Of a stretch of 64,000 nt of DNA, positions 9,656 through 17,544 are shown piece after piece. This DNA is from Rhodoferax sp. (GTDB lineage: Bacteria; Pseudomonadota; Gammaproteobacteria; Burkholderiales; Burkholderiaceae_C). The notes below the pieces were generated by a model that worked only from the letters and a program-made list of their open reading frames with translations, did no database searches and was not told the origin of the DNA. The stretch covers positions 62,001-126,000 of the forward strand of contig PKWM01000034.1 in the NCBI GenBank assembly GCA_003133245.1, written 5' to 3'. The first letter of the stretch is position 1. Each line of letters starts with the position of its first letter. The position numbers were made by a program, and so were the translations under genes.

Positions 9656-10750
9656 TCAAGGCAGCTTGCCCTGCACTCCTTGCACCAGATAGTTCATCTT
9701 CAAAATCTGCGCGTCACTGAGCGTCTGGCCCTTGGCAATCACCACTTTGCCCTGGTTGTCGAGCACGGCTTGTCGAGCGTAAAAAGGATGCAGCTTGCCG
9801 CTGGCAATTTCTTTTTGCCGCGCCAGCACTTCCTGCTGTACCGCCTTGGGCACTTTGGGGCCAAAGCCTTCGACCCGGATCATGCCCTCTTTCACGCCAC
9901 CCCAAACATTGCCACTTTTCCAGGTGCCATCGAGCACAGCTTTCGCACGCTGCGTGTAGTACTTGCCCCACTGGTGGGTGACCGCCACAATTTGCGCATC
10001 GGGCGCAATTTTTCGCATATCCGAGTGATAGGCCACGGCGAGCTTGCCGCGCTCCTGCGCCGCCACCATCACCGCCGACGAAGCGGTATGAAAAGCGATC
10101 ACATCAACGCCCTGGTTAAACAGCGTCATGGCTGCATCGCGCTCCAGCGTCGGGTCAAACCAGGTGTTGAGCCAGACCACTTTAACTTCGGCCTGCGGGT
10201 TGACCGAGCGCATGCCCAAAGCAAATGCGTTGATGCCCTGCAGCACTTCGGGGATCGGGAACCCCGCCACATAACCCGCCACGTTTGTCTTGGTCATGCG
10301 CCCCGCAGCGATGCCTGCCAGGTAGCGGCCTTCGTAATAGCGCGCATTGGCCACCGCCACGTTGGGCGCGGTCTTGTAGCCGGTGATGGATTCGAACTTG
10401 ACGTCGGGAAATTCCTGCGCCACTTTGAGGGTCGGCTCCATGTAGCCAAAACTGGGCGTGAAAATCAGCTTGTGGCCGGTGGCCGCCAGATCGCGAATCA
10501 CGCGCTCGGAGTCTGGACCTTCGGCCACATTTTCGACATAAGTGGTTTTGACTCGATCACCCAAAGCCGCTTCGACCGCCTTGCGGCCTTCGTCGTGCTG
10601 GTGTACCCAGCCGGCATCGGACAGCGGTGTCACATAGACAAAACCTATCTTGAGTGGTTCCTGGGCCGCTTTGGAAGGTGCGCCAGTTTGTGAAAAAACG
10701 GGAGAAATAAAACAGGCGGCCGCGATCACGGCAGCGAGGTTTTTGTACAT
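9656..10750 (-). CDS. BMP-family (PnrA-like) periplasmic substrate-binding protein
   Basis: 364 residues with an N-terminal signal peptide (hydrophobic to about residue 20, cleavage near FSQ). The mature protein has BMP/PnrA family features: KIGFVYVTPLSDAGWVHQHDEGR, a DSERVIRDLAATGHKLIF stretch, and a C-terminal region with HQWGKYYTQRAKAVL. Family members bind purine nucleosides or related compounds for ABC import. No permease or ATPase gene is next to it here, so it is an orphan that must use components elsewhere. A GAGGACC ribosome binding site precedes the ATG. Confidence 0.86.
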   Translation of the reverse strand: MYKNLAAVIAAACFISPVFSQTGAPSKAAQEPLKIGFVYVTPLSDAGWVHQHDEGRKAVEAALGDRVKTTYVENVAEGPDSERVIRDLAATGHKLIFTPSFGYMEPTLKVAQEFPDVKFESITGYKTAPNVAVANARYYEGRYLAGIAAGRMTKTNVAGYVAGFPIPEVLQGINAFALGMRSVNPQAEVKVVWLNTWFDPTLERDAAMTLFNQGVDVIAFHTASSAVMVAAQERGKLAVAYHSDMRKIAPDAQIVAVTHQWGKYYTQRAKAVLDGTWKSGNVWGGVKEGMIRVEGFGPKVPKAVQQEVLARQKEIASGKLHPFYARQAVLDNQGKVVIAKGQTLSDAQILKMNYLVQGVQGKLP

Positions 10751-10844
10751 GGTGGTCCTCTACATGGCTCTGGGATATAAAAAATAAAATCCGTCAGAGC
10801 AACGGATTTCGAGCGTATTTTATCGATCTTTTCGGAAATGATGA

Positions 10845-10913
10845 CATGCCAAACCCCGCCCGGCATGCGGTGAGGATCAGGCCGCTGCGCTGAGCGCCCC
10901 AGCGGCCTGATCC
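10845..10913. repeat. Two adjacent hairpins in an intergenic repeat region
   Basis: CATGCC (10845-10850) pairs with GGCATG (10862-10867). Just beyond, the 14-base arm GGATCAGGCCGCTG at 10874-10887 pairs perfectly with 10900-10913 around a 12-base loop. There is no T-run on either side. The 10751-11114 stretch has no convincing gene. Its short ORFs lack family features and read through these palindromes. Confidence 0.6.
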
Positions 10914-10960
10914 TTCAAGCAGGGTTGGTATGCGTCCTGCGCAAACTGCCAATGCCGTTT

Positions 10961-11054
10961 GCCGAAGGCGGCGCGGTGGGTGGCGTAGCGAAATAAAGGA
11001 GGAGGCCAAGGGCCGGGGGACATTCGCGGAGCCACCCACTGCACCGCCTTCGCC
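10961..11054. repeat. Long imperfect inverted repeat (24-base arms), candidate MITE-like or REP-like element
   Basis: The arm at 10961-10984 is the reverse complement of 11031-11054 with 21 of 24 positions matching. A 46-base purine-rich spacer holds GGCC-centred palindromes. Together with the hairpins at 10845-10913 it fills the gap between the BMP gene and amiC. The translations of this stretch look like hypothetical proteins I recall from related genomes, which suggests a dispersed intergenic repeat. That is inference. Confidence 0.55.
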
Positions 11055-11114
11055 CTACACACGTCCGGAGCAGAACGGTGTCGTGAATTTCGCAACTCTC
11101 AATAACCAGAAGCC

Positions 11115-12476
11115 TCAGAAACTGCGATTTCTTGCCAGCGGCGGGTTCTTGGAGAAATAGGCTTCAATGCCAAGCATCAGGGCGCTGGCGAGCTGTTCAA
11201 GGTAGTCCGCGCTGTTGAGTTTGGCTTCTTCCTCCGGGTTGCTGATAAAGGCCGCCTCCACCAGCACACTTGGAATATCGGGCGCTTTAAGTACCGCAAA
11301 GCCAGCTTGCTCCACCCGGCCGCTGTGCAGTTTTCCAACCCGCCCGATTTGCCCCAGCATGGCACCCCCGAGCTTGAGACTATCGTTAATTTGCGCGGTG
11401 GTGCTCATGTCGAACAAAGCGTGCTTGACCTGCACGTCTTTGGCCTTGATGTTCAGGCCCCCTACCCGATCAGCCTTGTTTTCCTGCGCTGCCATCCAGC
11501 GCGCTGCGGTGCTCGACGCCCCACCCTGGCTTAGCGCAAAAACGCTGGCACCTTGCGGGTGCGGAGTAAAAAATGCGTCGGCGTGCAAGCTGATGAACAA
11601 GTCAGCCTGCACGTGCTGCGCCTTTTGCACACGCACCTGCAATGGCACAAAAAAATCGGCGTCCCGTGTCATGTAGGCGCGCATCACATTGCCGTTGACC
11701 GCAGCGGCATTGATGTGCTCGCGTAGCCGTTGCGCCAGCCGCAGCACCACGTCTTTCTCGCGCGTGCCACCCGGTCCGATGGCACCCGGATCTTCACCGC
11801 CATGGCCAGGATCGAGCGCGATGATGATCAAACGCTCGGTGCGCCCAGGTGCAGATGGGGTCGGCGCTGACTGCTGGGTGGGCGGCATTTTTGCGGTAAG
11901 GTCAGCGGCCTTGCCAGCGGGCTTTTGGTTTTGCCGGGCGATCAATTCACCCAAAGGATCGCTCGCAGCCGATGCGCTCGCGCTGGCTGGGGCAAGTGCT
12001 TGAGCAGGCGTGGACGGCCGCTCTTTGAGGCGTTCGGCAATCAGCGCCTCCAGCGGGTCGATCACCTGGGTCGGGTACAAATCAAACACCAGGCGGTACC
12101 GGTAAGCGGCCACCGGCGCCAGCGTGAAGACCTGGGGCGCGATCGGCTGCTTCAAGTCCAGCACCAGCCGCACCAGACCCGGCGCACTTTGGCCAACCCG
12201 AATGCCGGCAATATTGGGATCATCGCCACGCACCTTGGCCACCAGTTCCTTCAACGCCGGATTGAGTTCAATGCCTTCAATATCCACCGCCAGACGCGGC
12301 GGACTCGCCACAAATAATTGCTTCACCTTGAGCGCGACGTCCGACTCGATAGTGACACGCGAATAGTCATGTGCCGGCCACACCCGCACCGCCAAAATCG
12401 TGGCCCCACGCGCCAGTTCCTGGCTGCCCAGCAGCAGTACCACAGCACCCGCGTGCAACAGGCTGCGACGCTTCAC
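11115..12476 (-). CDS. amiC: N-acetylmuramoyl-L-alanine amidase, AmiC type
   Basis: Periplasmic zinc amidase that splits septal peptidoglycan during cell separation. The 453 residues comprise a Tat-like signal (MKRRSLLHAG plus hydrophobic run), an AMIN domain (about 28-130, targets the septum), a Pro/Ala-rich linker (about 150-215) and an Amidase_3 domain. Zinc ligands are visible in DPGHGGEDPG, in the Glu of REKDVVLRL and in SLHAD. A late Glu sits in VLVEAAFISNPEEE. The GTG start overlaps the tsaE stop as GTGA, so translation is probably coupled. Confidence 0.93.
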   Translation of the reverse strand: MKRRSLLHAGAVVLLLGSQELARGATILAVRVWPAHDYSRVTIESDVALKVKQLFVASPPRLAVDIEGIELNPALKELVAKVRGDDPNIAGIRVGQSAPGLVRLVLDLKQPIAPQVFTLAPVAAYRYRLVFDLYPTQVIDPLEALIAERLKERPSTPAQALAPASASASAASDPLGELIARQNQKPAGKAADLTAKMPPTQQSAPTPSAPGRTERLIIIALDPGHGGEDPGAIGPGGTREKDVVLRLAQRLREHINAAAVNGNVMRAYMTRDADFFVPLQVRVQKAQHVQADLFISLHADAFFTPHPQGASVFALSQGGASSTAARWMAAQENKADRVGGLNIKAKDVQVKHALFDMSTTAQINDSLKLGGAMLGQIGRVGKLHSGRVEQAGFAVLKAPDIPSVLVEAAFISNPEEEAKLNSADYLEQLASALMLGIEAYFSKNPPLARNRSF

Positions 12477-12982
12477 GCCCGCTCCTGCGGCGGCGGCTGA
12501 CAGGCTTGCAACAAGCCCATACCAAGCGCCGTTTGCGGCGTCAGGCTGACCTGCCGGGCGTCATCATCAACAACCTTCAGCCCAATGATCAAATCGGCCA
12601 ACGGGATAAAACCGGCTGCCTTTTCCGGCCATTCGGCCAGCTTCAGACCGGGGCTGGCAAATATCTCGCGAAAGCCGGCATCTTCTGCTTCGCGCGGATC
12701 GTTGAAACGGTAAAAATCAAAGTGCCAGATAGTCATGTCGACCAATTCATAAGGTTCCACCACTGCATAAGTCGGGCTTTTGACACGCCCCGTCACGCCC
12801 AGGGCGCGCAACAAGTAGCGCACGAAGGTGGTTTTACCGGCACCCAGTTCGCCGCGCAACTCGATAAACGCATGGCGCAGACCCGGTTGCGCCGCCAGCC
12901 TTGAGGCAAATAATTGCGTGGCAGCCTCGTCACTCCAGCGCAGGTTTTTTACAATCGGGGCGTGACCCACTTCAGAACGCAT
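12473..12982 (-). CDS. tsaE: tRNA threonylcarbamoyladenosine biosynthesis ATPase TsaE
   Basis: ATPase partner of TsaB/TsaD in making t6A37 on ANN-decoding tRNAs. From the ATG at 12982 the protein has 170 residues. It shows Walker A GELGAGKTT at 44-52, then the TsaE signature SPTYAVVEPYE, IWHFDFYRF, and AEWPEKA. An in-frame ATG at 13045 is possible but lies deep in the divergent queG gene. Its 5' end overlaps that of queG by about 20 bases. amiC follows directly, the usual betaproteobacterial tsaE-amiC order. Confidence 0.9.
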   Translation of the reverse strand: MRSEVGHAPIVKNLRWSDEAATQLFASRLAAQPGLRHAFIELRGELGAGKTTFVRYLLRALGVTGRVKSPTYAVVEPYELVDMTIWHFDFYRFNDPREAEDAGFREIFASPGLKLAEWPEKAAGFIPLADLIIGLKVVDDDARQVSLTPQTALGMGLLQACQPPPQERA

Positions 12983-14083
12983 CTCGACGCAGCCCAATTG
13001 CTGCCCAAAATTCGGGCCTGGGCCAGCGCGTTGGGCTTTTCGCAAATTGGCGTGGCGGATATTGATTTATCTTCATCGGAAGCTGGATTATCAGCTTGGT
13101 TGGCCCATGGTTTTCACGGCGACATGGCCTACATGGCAGCCCATGGTCTCAAACGCGCACGGCCGGCTGAGCTGGTGCCAGGCACTGTCAGCGTGATCAC
13201 GGCTCAAATGGACTATCTACCACAGGCCACACCAGCGCACTGGCAAGGGCTGGAATTTGAGCGTCTGACACACCCCGCCGAGGCCGTGGTTTCGCTCTAC
13301 GCCCGTGGCCGTGACTACCACAAGGTCATGCGACAACGCCTGCAACAGTTGAGCGATCGCATCGCCGCCGAACTTGGGCCATTTGGGCATCGGGTGTTTG
13401 CCGACTCGGCCCCGGTGCTGGAAGTGGCGTTGGCCGCGCGCAGCGGCCTGGGCTGGCGCGGCAAACACACGTTGCTGCTCAGCCGCACAGCGGGGTCGAT
13501 GTTTTTCCTGGGAGAGATTTATGTTGATCTGGCGTTGCCTGCAACCGCGCCGGTGTCGCAGCACTGTGGCAGTTGCGCTGCCTGTATCAAGATTTGCCCA
13601 ACGCAAGCTATCGTGGCAGCACAACAACTCGATGCCCGGCGTTGCATCTCCTACCTCACGATCGAACACGCCGGAGCCATCCCGCTGGAACTCAGAGCCT
13701 TGATCGGTAACCGCATTTATGGCTGCGACGACTGTCAACTGATTTGCCCCTGGAACAAGTTTGCACAGCGCAGCACGCTGGCCGACTTCACGGCACGCCC
13801 AGGTTTTGCCGACGGTCAATTGACAAGCCTGTTTGCCTGGACTGAAGAAGAATTTTTACGCTTCACCGAGGGCACTCCGATCCGACGCATTGGTCACGAA
13901 CGTTGGTTGCGAAACATCGCCGTTGCCCTTGGCAATGCGCTCAGAGCGGCTCCGAATCCAGGCATGGTGTCGGCATTGAGTCAGCGTGCCCAACATCCCA
14001 GTGCGCTGATTCGCGAGCATGTGGCCTGGGCCTTAAACCAAACCCAGCCCACCCAAGAGCGCACCAATGCCCAGCAGCCATAG
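12962..14083 (+). CDS. queG: Epoxyqueuosine reductase
   Basis: Last step of queuosine synthesis: cobalamin- and Fe-S-dependent reduction of epoxyqueuosine in tRNA. From the GTG at 12962 it is 373 residues. The first [4Fe-4S] cluster motif CGSCAACIKICPTQA begins at Cys202, and the second includes GCDDCQLICPW. CISYLTIEHAG lies between. The C-terminus has the HEAT-like IREHVAWAL repeat. The window also encodes a full B12 uptake system, which this cofactor dependence makes relevant. Its last 51 bases overlap the convergent chromate transporter gene. The start is the first codon compatible with family alignment. Confidence 0.92.
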   Translation: MTHFRTHLDAAQLLPKIRAWASALGFSQIGVADIDLSSSEAGLSAWLAHGFHGDMAYMAAHGLKRARPAELVPGTVSVITAQMDYLPQATPAHWQGLEFERLTHPAEAVVSLYARGRDYHKVMRQRLQQLSDRIAAELGPFGHRVFADSAPVLEVALAARSGLGWRGKHTLLLSRTAGSMFFLGEIYVDLALPATAPVSQHCGSCAACIKICPTQAIVAAQQLDARRCISYLTIEHAGAIPLELRALIGNRIYGCDDCQLICPWNKFAQRSTLADFTARPGFADGQLTSLFAWTEEEFLRFTEGTPIRRIGHERWLRNIAVALGNALRAAPNPGMVSALSQRAQHPSALIREHVAWALNQTQPTQERTNAQQP

Positions 14084-14623
14084 CAAATGAAGCTTGGTGC
14101 GCCACACCAGCAGGGCGCTTGCGGCCGTAACCAGCCAGAGGAGCCAATTCTTGGTCGAACTGCCGTAACTAGCGGCCAAAATCCAACCCGTGGCGATCAG
14201 CAACGCAATCACAATCGGTGCCATGCCCTGCTTAAAGGCGCGCACCGCTTGTCGCTCCCGATTTTGATGTGCCCAGCGGGTGGCCAGCAAAGTCAACACG
14301 GAACTGGGTGCCATGGAGCCAACAATGGTGATCAGGACACCCAGCAACGCCAGCAACCAGGCGGTCAGACCAGCACCGCCACCGGCATTCATGCCGACAT
14401 TCCAGCCAAACAAGGCAACAAACAACACATTGGGCCCCGGCGCGGCCTGCGCCAAAGCGATGGAGTTAGTGAACTGTGAGTCACTGAGCCAGTACTGTTC
14501 ATTCACCAGGTAGCGGTGTATGTCGGGTACGGTGGTAATGGCGCCGCCCACTGCCATCAGGGACCAGGACATGAAATGAATCAACAAGGACAGCCAGTCG
14601 GCAGCGCTCAAATTCAGGCTCAT
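14033..14623 (-). CDS. Chromate transporter, second half-size subunit
   Basis: 196-residue membrane protein of the CHR family. AVGGAITTVPDIHRYLV near the N-terminus and AQAAPGPNVLFVALFG are the conserved chromate-transporter motifs, followed by four or five hydrophobic helices. The ATG at 14623 overlaps the stop of the partner gene (ATGA). A longer in-frame reading starts at 14767 but only overlaps the partner. Half-size CHR pairs act together as one pump; this one may export chromate or an unrelated anion. The 3' end overlaps queG on the opposite strand. Confidence 0.87.
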   Translation of the reverse strand: MSLNLSAADWLSLLIHFMSWSLMAVGGAITTVPDIHRYLVNEQYWLSDSQFTNSIALAQAAPGPNVLFVALFGWNVGMNAGGGAGLTAWLLALLGVLITIVGSMAPSSVLTLLATRWAHQNRERQAVRAFKQGMAPIVIALLIATGWILAASYGSSTKNWLLWLVTAASALLVWRTKLHLLWLLGIGALLGGLGLV

Positions 14624-15246
14624 GGTGTGCCTGCCAGTGCTTGCGCTCGACCCAACTGCCGGTAAGCCCAAACACAAGCCGCCGTACCCACCGACAAAAG
14701 CAGCCACACCAAGGGAACTCTGAGCAGTGCAATGGCGACAAAAGTCAAGGCGACAAAGGCCCAACAAACTGCCTCTCCCATAACATTATTCTTCAGCGCC
14801 GCAATCAGTTTGAGGCCGGTCGCAATAATCATACCGGCGGCCGCAGCACCCATGCCGCGCAACGCGCCTTGCACGGCTGGCAAATCGGAAATGCTGGTAA
14901 ATACGGCCGCCATCGCCAGCACCACCATCAGAGGGAAAGTCAACAGGCCAGCAAACGCTGCGAACGCACCGCGCCAGCCAAAGCTGCGGTCACCGATCAT
15001 CAACGCAAGGTTAAGGACGTTGGGGCCCGGCAAAATTTGAGCCACCGCCCAGTCTTCGACAAACTCTTCATGCGTCAGCCACCGTTTTTTTTCTACCAAC
15101 TCGCGCTGTGCCACAACCACCACACCACCAAAGCCTTGCAGAGCCAATTTGGTAAATGACCAAAACAGGTCTGACAACGACTGCGGGTACGCTGTCGGCG
15201 CGGCGTCAGGCGTGGCAGTTGATTGAAGCGGCACGGAATTTGTCAT
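14620..15246 (-). CDS. Chromate transporter, first half-size subunit
   Basis: 208-residue CHR-family membrane protein. After a hydrophilic N-terminus it shows FTKLALQGFGGVVVVAQRELV, then WLTHEEFVEDWAVAQILPGPNVLNLA. Both are hallmarks of the family's N-terminal half. Several hydrophobic segments follow. It is translationally coupled (4-base overlap) to the second half at 14033-14623, and the two probably form a heterodimer. Direction of transport and substrate are inferred from the family only. Confidence 0.87.
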   Translation of the reverse strand: MTNSVPLQSTATPDAAPTAYPQSLSDLFWSFTKLALQGFGGVVVVAQRELVEKKRWLTHEEFVEDWAVAQILPGPNVLNLALMIGDRSFGWRGAFAAFAGLLTFPLMVVLAMAAVFTSISDLPAVQGALRGMGAAAAGMIIATGLKLIAALKNNVMGEAVCWAFVALTFVAIALLRVPLVWLLLSVGTAACVWAYRQLGRAQALAGTP

Positions 15247-15310
15247 GGCTGGATTATCAGGGAAACAGCGCTGACGCTGCCTCGCCAGACCAGCAAAATC
15301 AACAGCTTGG

Positions 15311-16183
15311 TTAATGGCGTCTGATCGCGGTCATGCACTGGGCTAGGTAGCGACTCTCAATGCGCAAGGCGGTTGGTATATCGACTTGCAAGCCTTCGAC
15401 CATGCAGGCCAGGATGGCTATGGGCGCCGGGTACAGACCACGCGCCTGTAGCTTGATTATGGCCGGTTCCCCCACCAGCCAGTTAGCCACTGCCGGACTG
15501 GAGGGCAAGCCGCCTGGCACCTTGTAGCCACTGGTTTCCCAAGGGTGCTGGGCGCTCGGGTTGGCCACAATCCAGGCCAGCGCCCTGGCGCGCATCTCGG
15601 CTGCAGCGTTGGCCGATGGCGCTACCAACTCATGCACCAGGCCCAGGCTTTTGGCTTCCTGCGGGGAAAAGGTTTTTCCTTCCACCAGATAAGGCTGCGC
15701 ACCCACCAAACCAAGCAGGCGCGTCATCTTGGTCACGCCGCTGACACCGGGGAGTAAACCGAGTGTGACCTCGGGTAGGCCAAACTGAATCTTGTTGTCA
15801 TCGATGGCAATCCGGTAGTGGCCCAGTAGCGCCACTTCCCAGCCACCACCCAGCGCCGTGCCGTTGAGGCAACTCACCACCGGCTTGCCTAGTGTTTCAA
15901 GCGCGCGGAAGTTCTTTTTGACGCGTTCAATTTCAGTGAATACCACGCAGGCGTCGGAGACTGTCAGGCCCGTGGCGCCTTTGCGATCCGCACCGGTAAA
16001 AAAGCTCGCTTTGGCTGAGGCCAGAACGATGCCACGGATGGCCTCCTGGTCCTTCAAAACCTGTGCCACCAACGCCGTCAGGTCTTGTTGCCACTGCTGG
16101 CACATGGTATTGACGGGAGAATTGGGTTCGTCAAAGGTGACAGTGGCAATGCCGCCATCAAGTTGGTATTGGATGGTCTTCAT
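15311..16183 (-). CDS. Enoyl-CoA hydratase/isomerase domain protein, truncated relative to bifunctional relatives
   Basis: 290-residue crotonase-fold protein. The oxyanion motifs and both catalytic glutamates are present: Glu116 in GGGWEVAL and Glu138 in FGLPEVTLG. In related Comamonadaceae, a protein with this N-terminus normally continues into a 3-hydroxyacyl-CoA dehydrogenase domain, giving about 700 residues. Here the frame stops at RIESRYLAQCMTAIRRH, right where the linker to the dehydrogenase would start. No NAD-binding GxGxxG sequence follows before chrA. The hydratase may still work. It is 9 bp downstream of the thiolase gene, as in a beta-oxidation operon. Confidence 0.85.
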   Translation of the reverse strand: MKTIQYQLDGGIATVTFDEPNSPVNTMCQQWQQDLTALVAQVLKDQEAIRGIVLASAKASFFTGADRKGATGLTVSDACVVFTEIERVKKNFRALETLGKPVVSCLNGTALGGGWEVALLGHYRIAIDDNKIQFGLPEVTLGLLPGVSGVTKMTRLLGLVGAQPYLVEGKTFSPQEAKSLGLVHELVAPSANAAAEMRARALAWIVANPSAQHPWETSGYKVPGGLPSSPAVANWLVGEPAIIKLQARGLYPAPIAILACMVEGLQVDIPTALRIESRYLAQCMTAIRRH

Positions 16184-16192
16184 TTTTTGCTT

Positions 16193-17398
16193 TCAGCAAC
16201 GCTCAACGATGGTCGCAATGCCCATGCCGCCGCCAACGCACAGCGTCACCATGCCGTAACGCAGCCTGCGTCGCTGCAATTCATCGACCACGGTACTGAC
16301 CAGCATGGCCCCGGTGGCACCAAGCGGGTGACCCATGGCAATGGCGCCGCCGTTGACATTGACCTTGTCAAAAGGCACTTTCATCTCTTTCATGAAGCGC
16401 AGCACCACGGCGGCAAAAGCCTCGTTGATTTCAAACAGGTCGATCTGGTCAATTGTCAGACCCGCTTTGGCCAGCGCCTTTCGCGCAGCGGGCATCGGGC
16501 CGGTGAGCATGATGGTCGGGTCGGCACCGCTCAGCGCCGCCGCCACAATGCGCGCCCTTGGCGTAAAGCCATGTGCCTTGCCAGCGGCCTCGGAGCCAAT
16601 CAGCACAGCGGCCGCGCCATCCACAATGCCGGATGAATTGCCAGCATGGTGCACATGGATGATGCGCTGGACCTGCGGGTAGCGCGTCAGTGCCACTTGG
16701 TCAAAACCGATGGCACCCAGTTGTTCAAACGACGGCTTCAGGGCGGCCAGACCTTCGAGTGTGGTTTGGGGCTTGATGAACTCGTCCTGCGCCAGAATGA
16801 TCTGGCCCAGCGCGTCTTTCACCGGCACGATGGAACGATCAAAGTAACCGCTGGCGCGTGCATGACTGGCGCGCTTTTGCGATTCCAGCGCAAAGGCATC
16901 CACGTCCTGGCGCGAAAAACCTTCCAGCGTCGCAATCAGATCAGCGCCAATGCCTTGCGGCACAAAGCCGGTAACAAAATTTGTCTCCGGGTCCAGCGCC
17001 CAGGCACCACCGTCGGAGCCCAGCGGCACGCGGCTCATGCTCTCGACGCCACCAGCCACCACCAGATCTTCCCACCCCGAGCGCACCTTCTCGGCCGCCA
17101 GGTTCACCGCCTCCAGGCCGGACGCGCAAAAGCGGTTGATCTGCACCCCCGCACAAGTGAAATCCCAACCGGCTTTGAGCGCCGCCACTTTAGCAATCAC
17201 CGCGCCCTGGTCGCCCACCGGTGAGACCACGCCCATGACGACGTCATCCACCTTGGAGGTGTCAAGATCGTTGCGGCGTTGCAACTCGCTGAGCACACCG
17301 ACCAGCAGATTGACCGGTTTAACCTCATACAAACTACCGTCTTTTTTACCCCTGCCGCGCGGTGTGCGAATGGCGTCATAAACAAAGGCTTCGGTCAT
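16193..17398 (-). CDS. Acetyl-CoA C-acyltransferase (beta-oxidation thiolase)
   Basis: Thiolytic cleavage of 3-ketoacyl-CoA to acetyl-CoA and a shortened acyl-CoA. The 401 residues hold all three active-site blocks: nucleophile Cys91 in NRFCASG, His357 in GHPLGATG and Cys387 in CVGGGMG, plus NEAFA. The length is normal. Its partner gene downstream is a hydratase lacking the usual dehydrogenase half, so the operon as it stands can hydrate and cleave but not oxidise. Upstream lies one copy of a 97-bp repeat (17436-17532). Confidence 0.92.
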   Translation of the reverse strand: MTEAFVYDAIRTPRGRGKKDGSLYEVKPVNLLVGVLSELQRRNDLDTSKVDDVVMGVVSPVGDQGAVIAKVAALKAGWDFTCAGVQINRFCASGLEAVNLAAEKVRSGWEDLVVAGGVESMSRVPLGSDGGAWALDPETNFVTGFVPQGIGADLIATLEGFSRQDVDAFALESQKRASHARASGYFDRSIVPVKDALGQIILAQDEFIKPQTTLEGLAALKPSFEQLGAIGFDQVALTRYPQVQRIIHVHHAGNSSGIVDGAAAVLIGSEAAGKAHGFTPRARIVAAALSGADPTIMLTGPMPAARKALAKAGLTIDQIDLFEINEAFAAVVLRFMKEMKVPFDKVNVNGGAIAMGHPLGATGAMLVSTVVDELQRRRLRYGMVTLCVGGGMGIATIVERC

Positions 17399-17435
17399 GT
17401 GATCTCCATTTGAAAACCGTTTGAATCCAGCCTAT

Positions 17436-17532
17436 CGTAGCTGAATCGGGGTCGGATCCGAATTCGGGGCACAGCATCCGAGTTAGCCTTTTGAGTTTCA
17501 CCGATTTGGGCTCTGACCCCAATTCTGCGGTT
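17436..17532 (-). repeat. 97-bp dispersed element, copy 1 (intergenic)
   Basis: This stretch, read on the minus strand, is the same length as 19508-19604 and matches it at 86 of 97 positions by my hand alignment. The first 40 bases and the last 16 are identical and divergence is concentrated in the middle. Each copy has related ends built from GGGGTC-AGA-CCCAA-like sequence in inverted orientation, so the unit is itself palindromic. The design resembles REP/MITE elements mobilised by IS200-like (RAYT) transposases; no such gene is in the window. Confidence 0.85.
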
Positions 17533-17544
17533 CGTCACCACGAC

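Noticed and set aside
9446..10693. Plus-strand open frame of 415 codons
   Set aside because: It is wholly antisense to the BMP-family gene, has His/Arg-rich composition typical of a shadow frame in GC-rich DNA, and no domain.
10794..11160. Several short ORFs between the BMP gene and amiC
   Set aside because: They cross the inverted repeats in multiple frames on both strands, which is what palindromic DNA gives; none has a domain or good start site.
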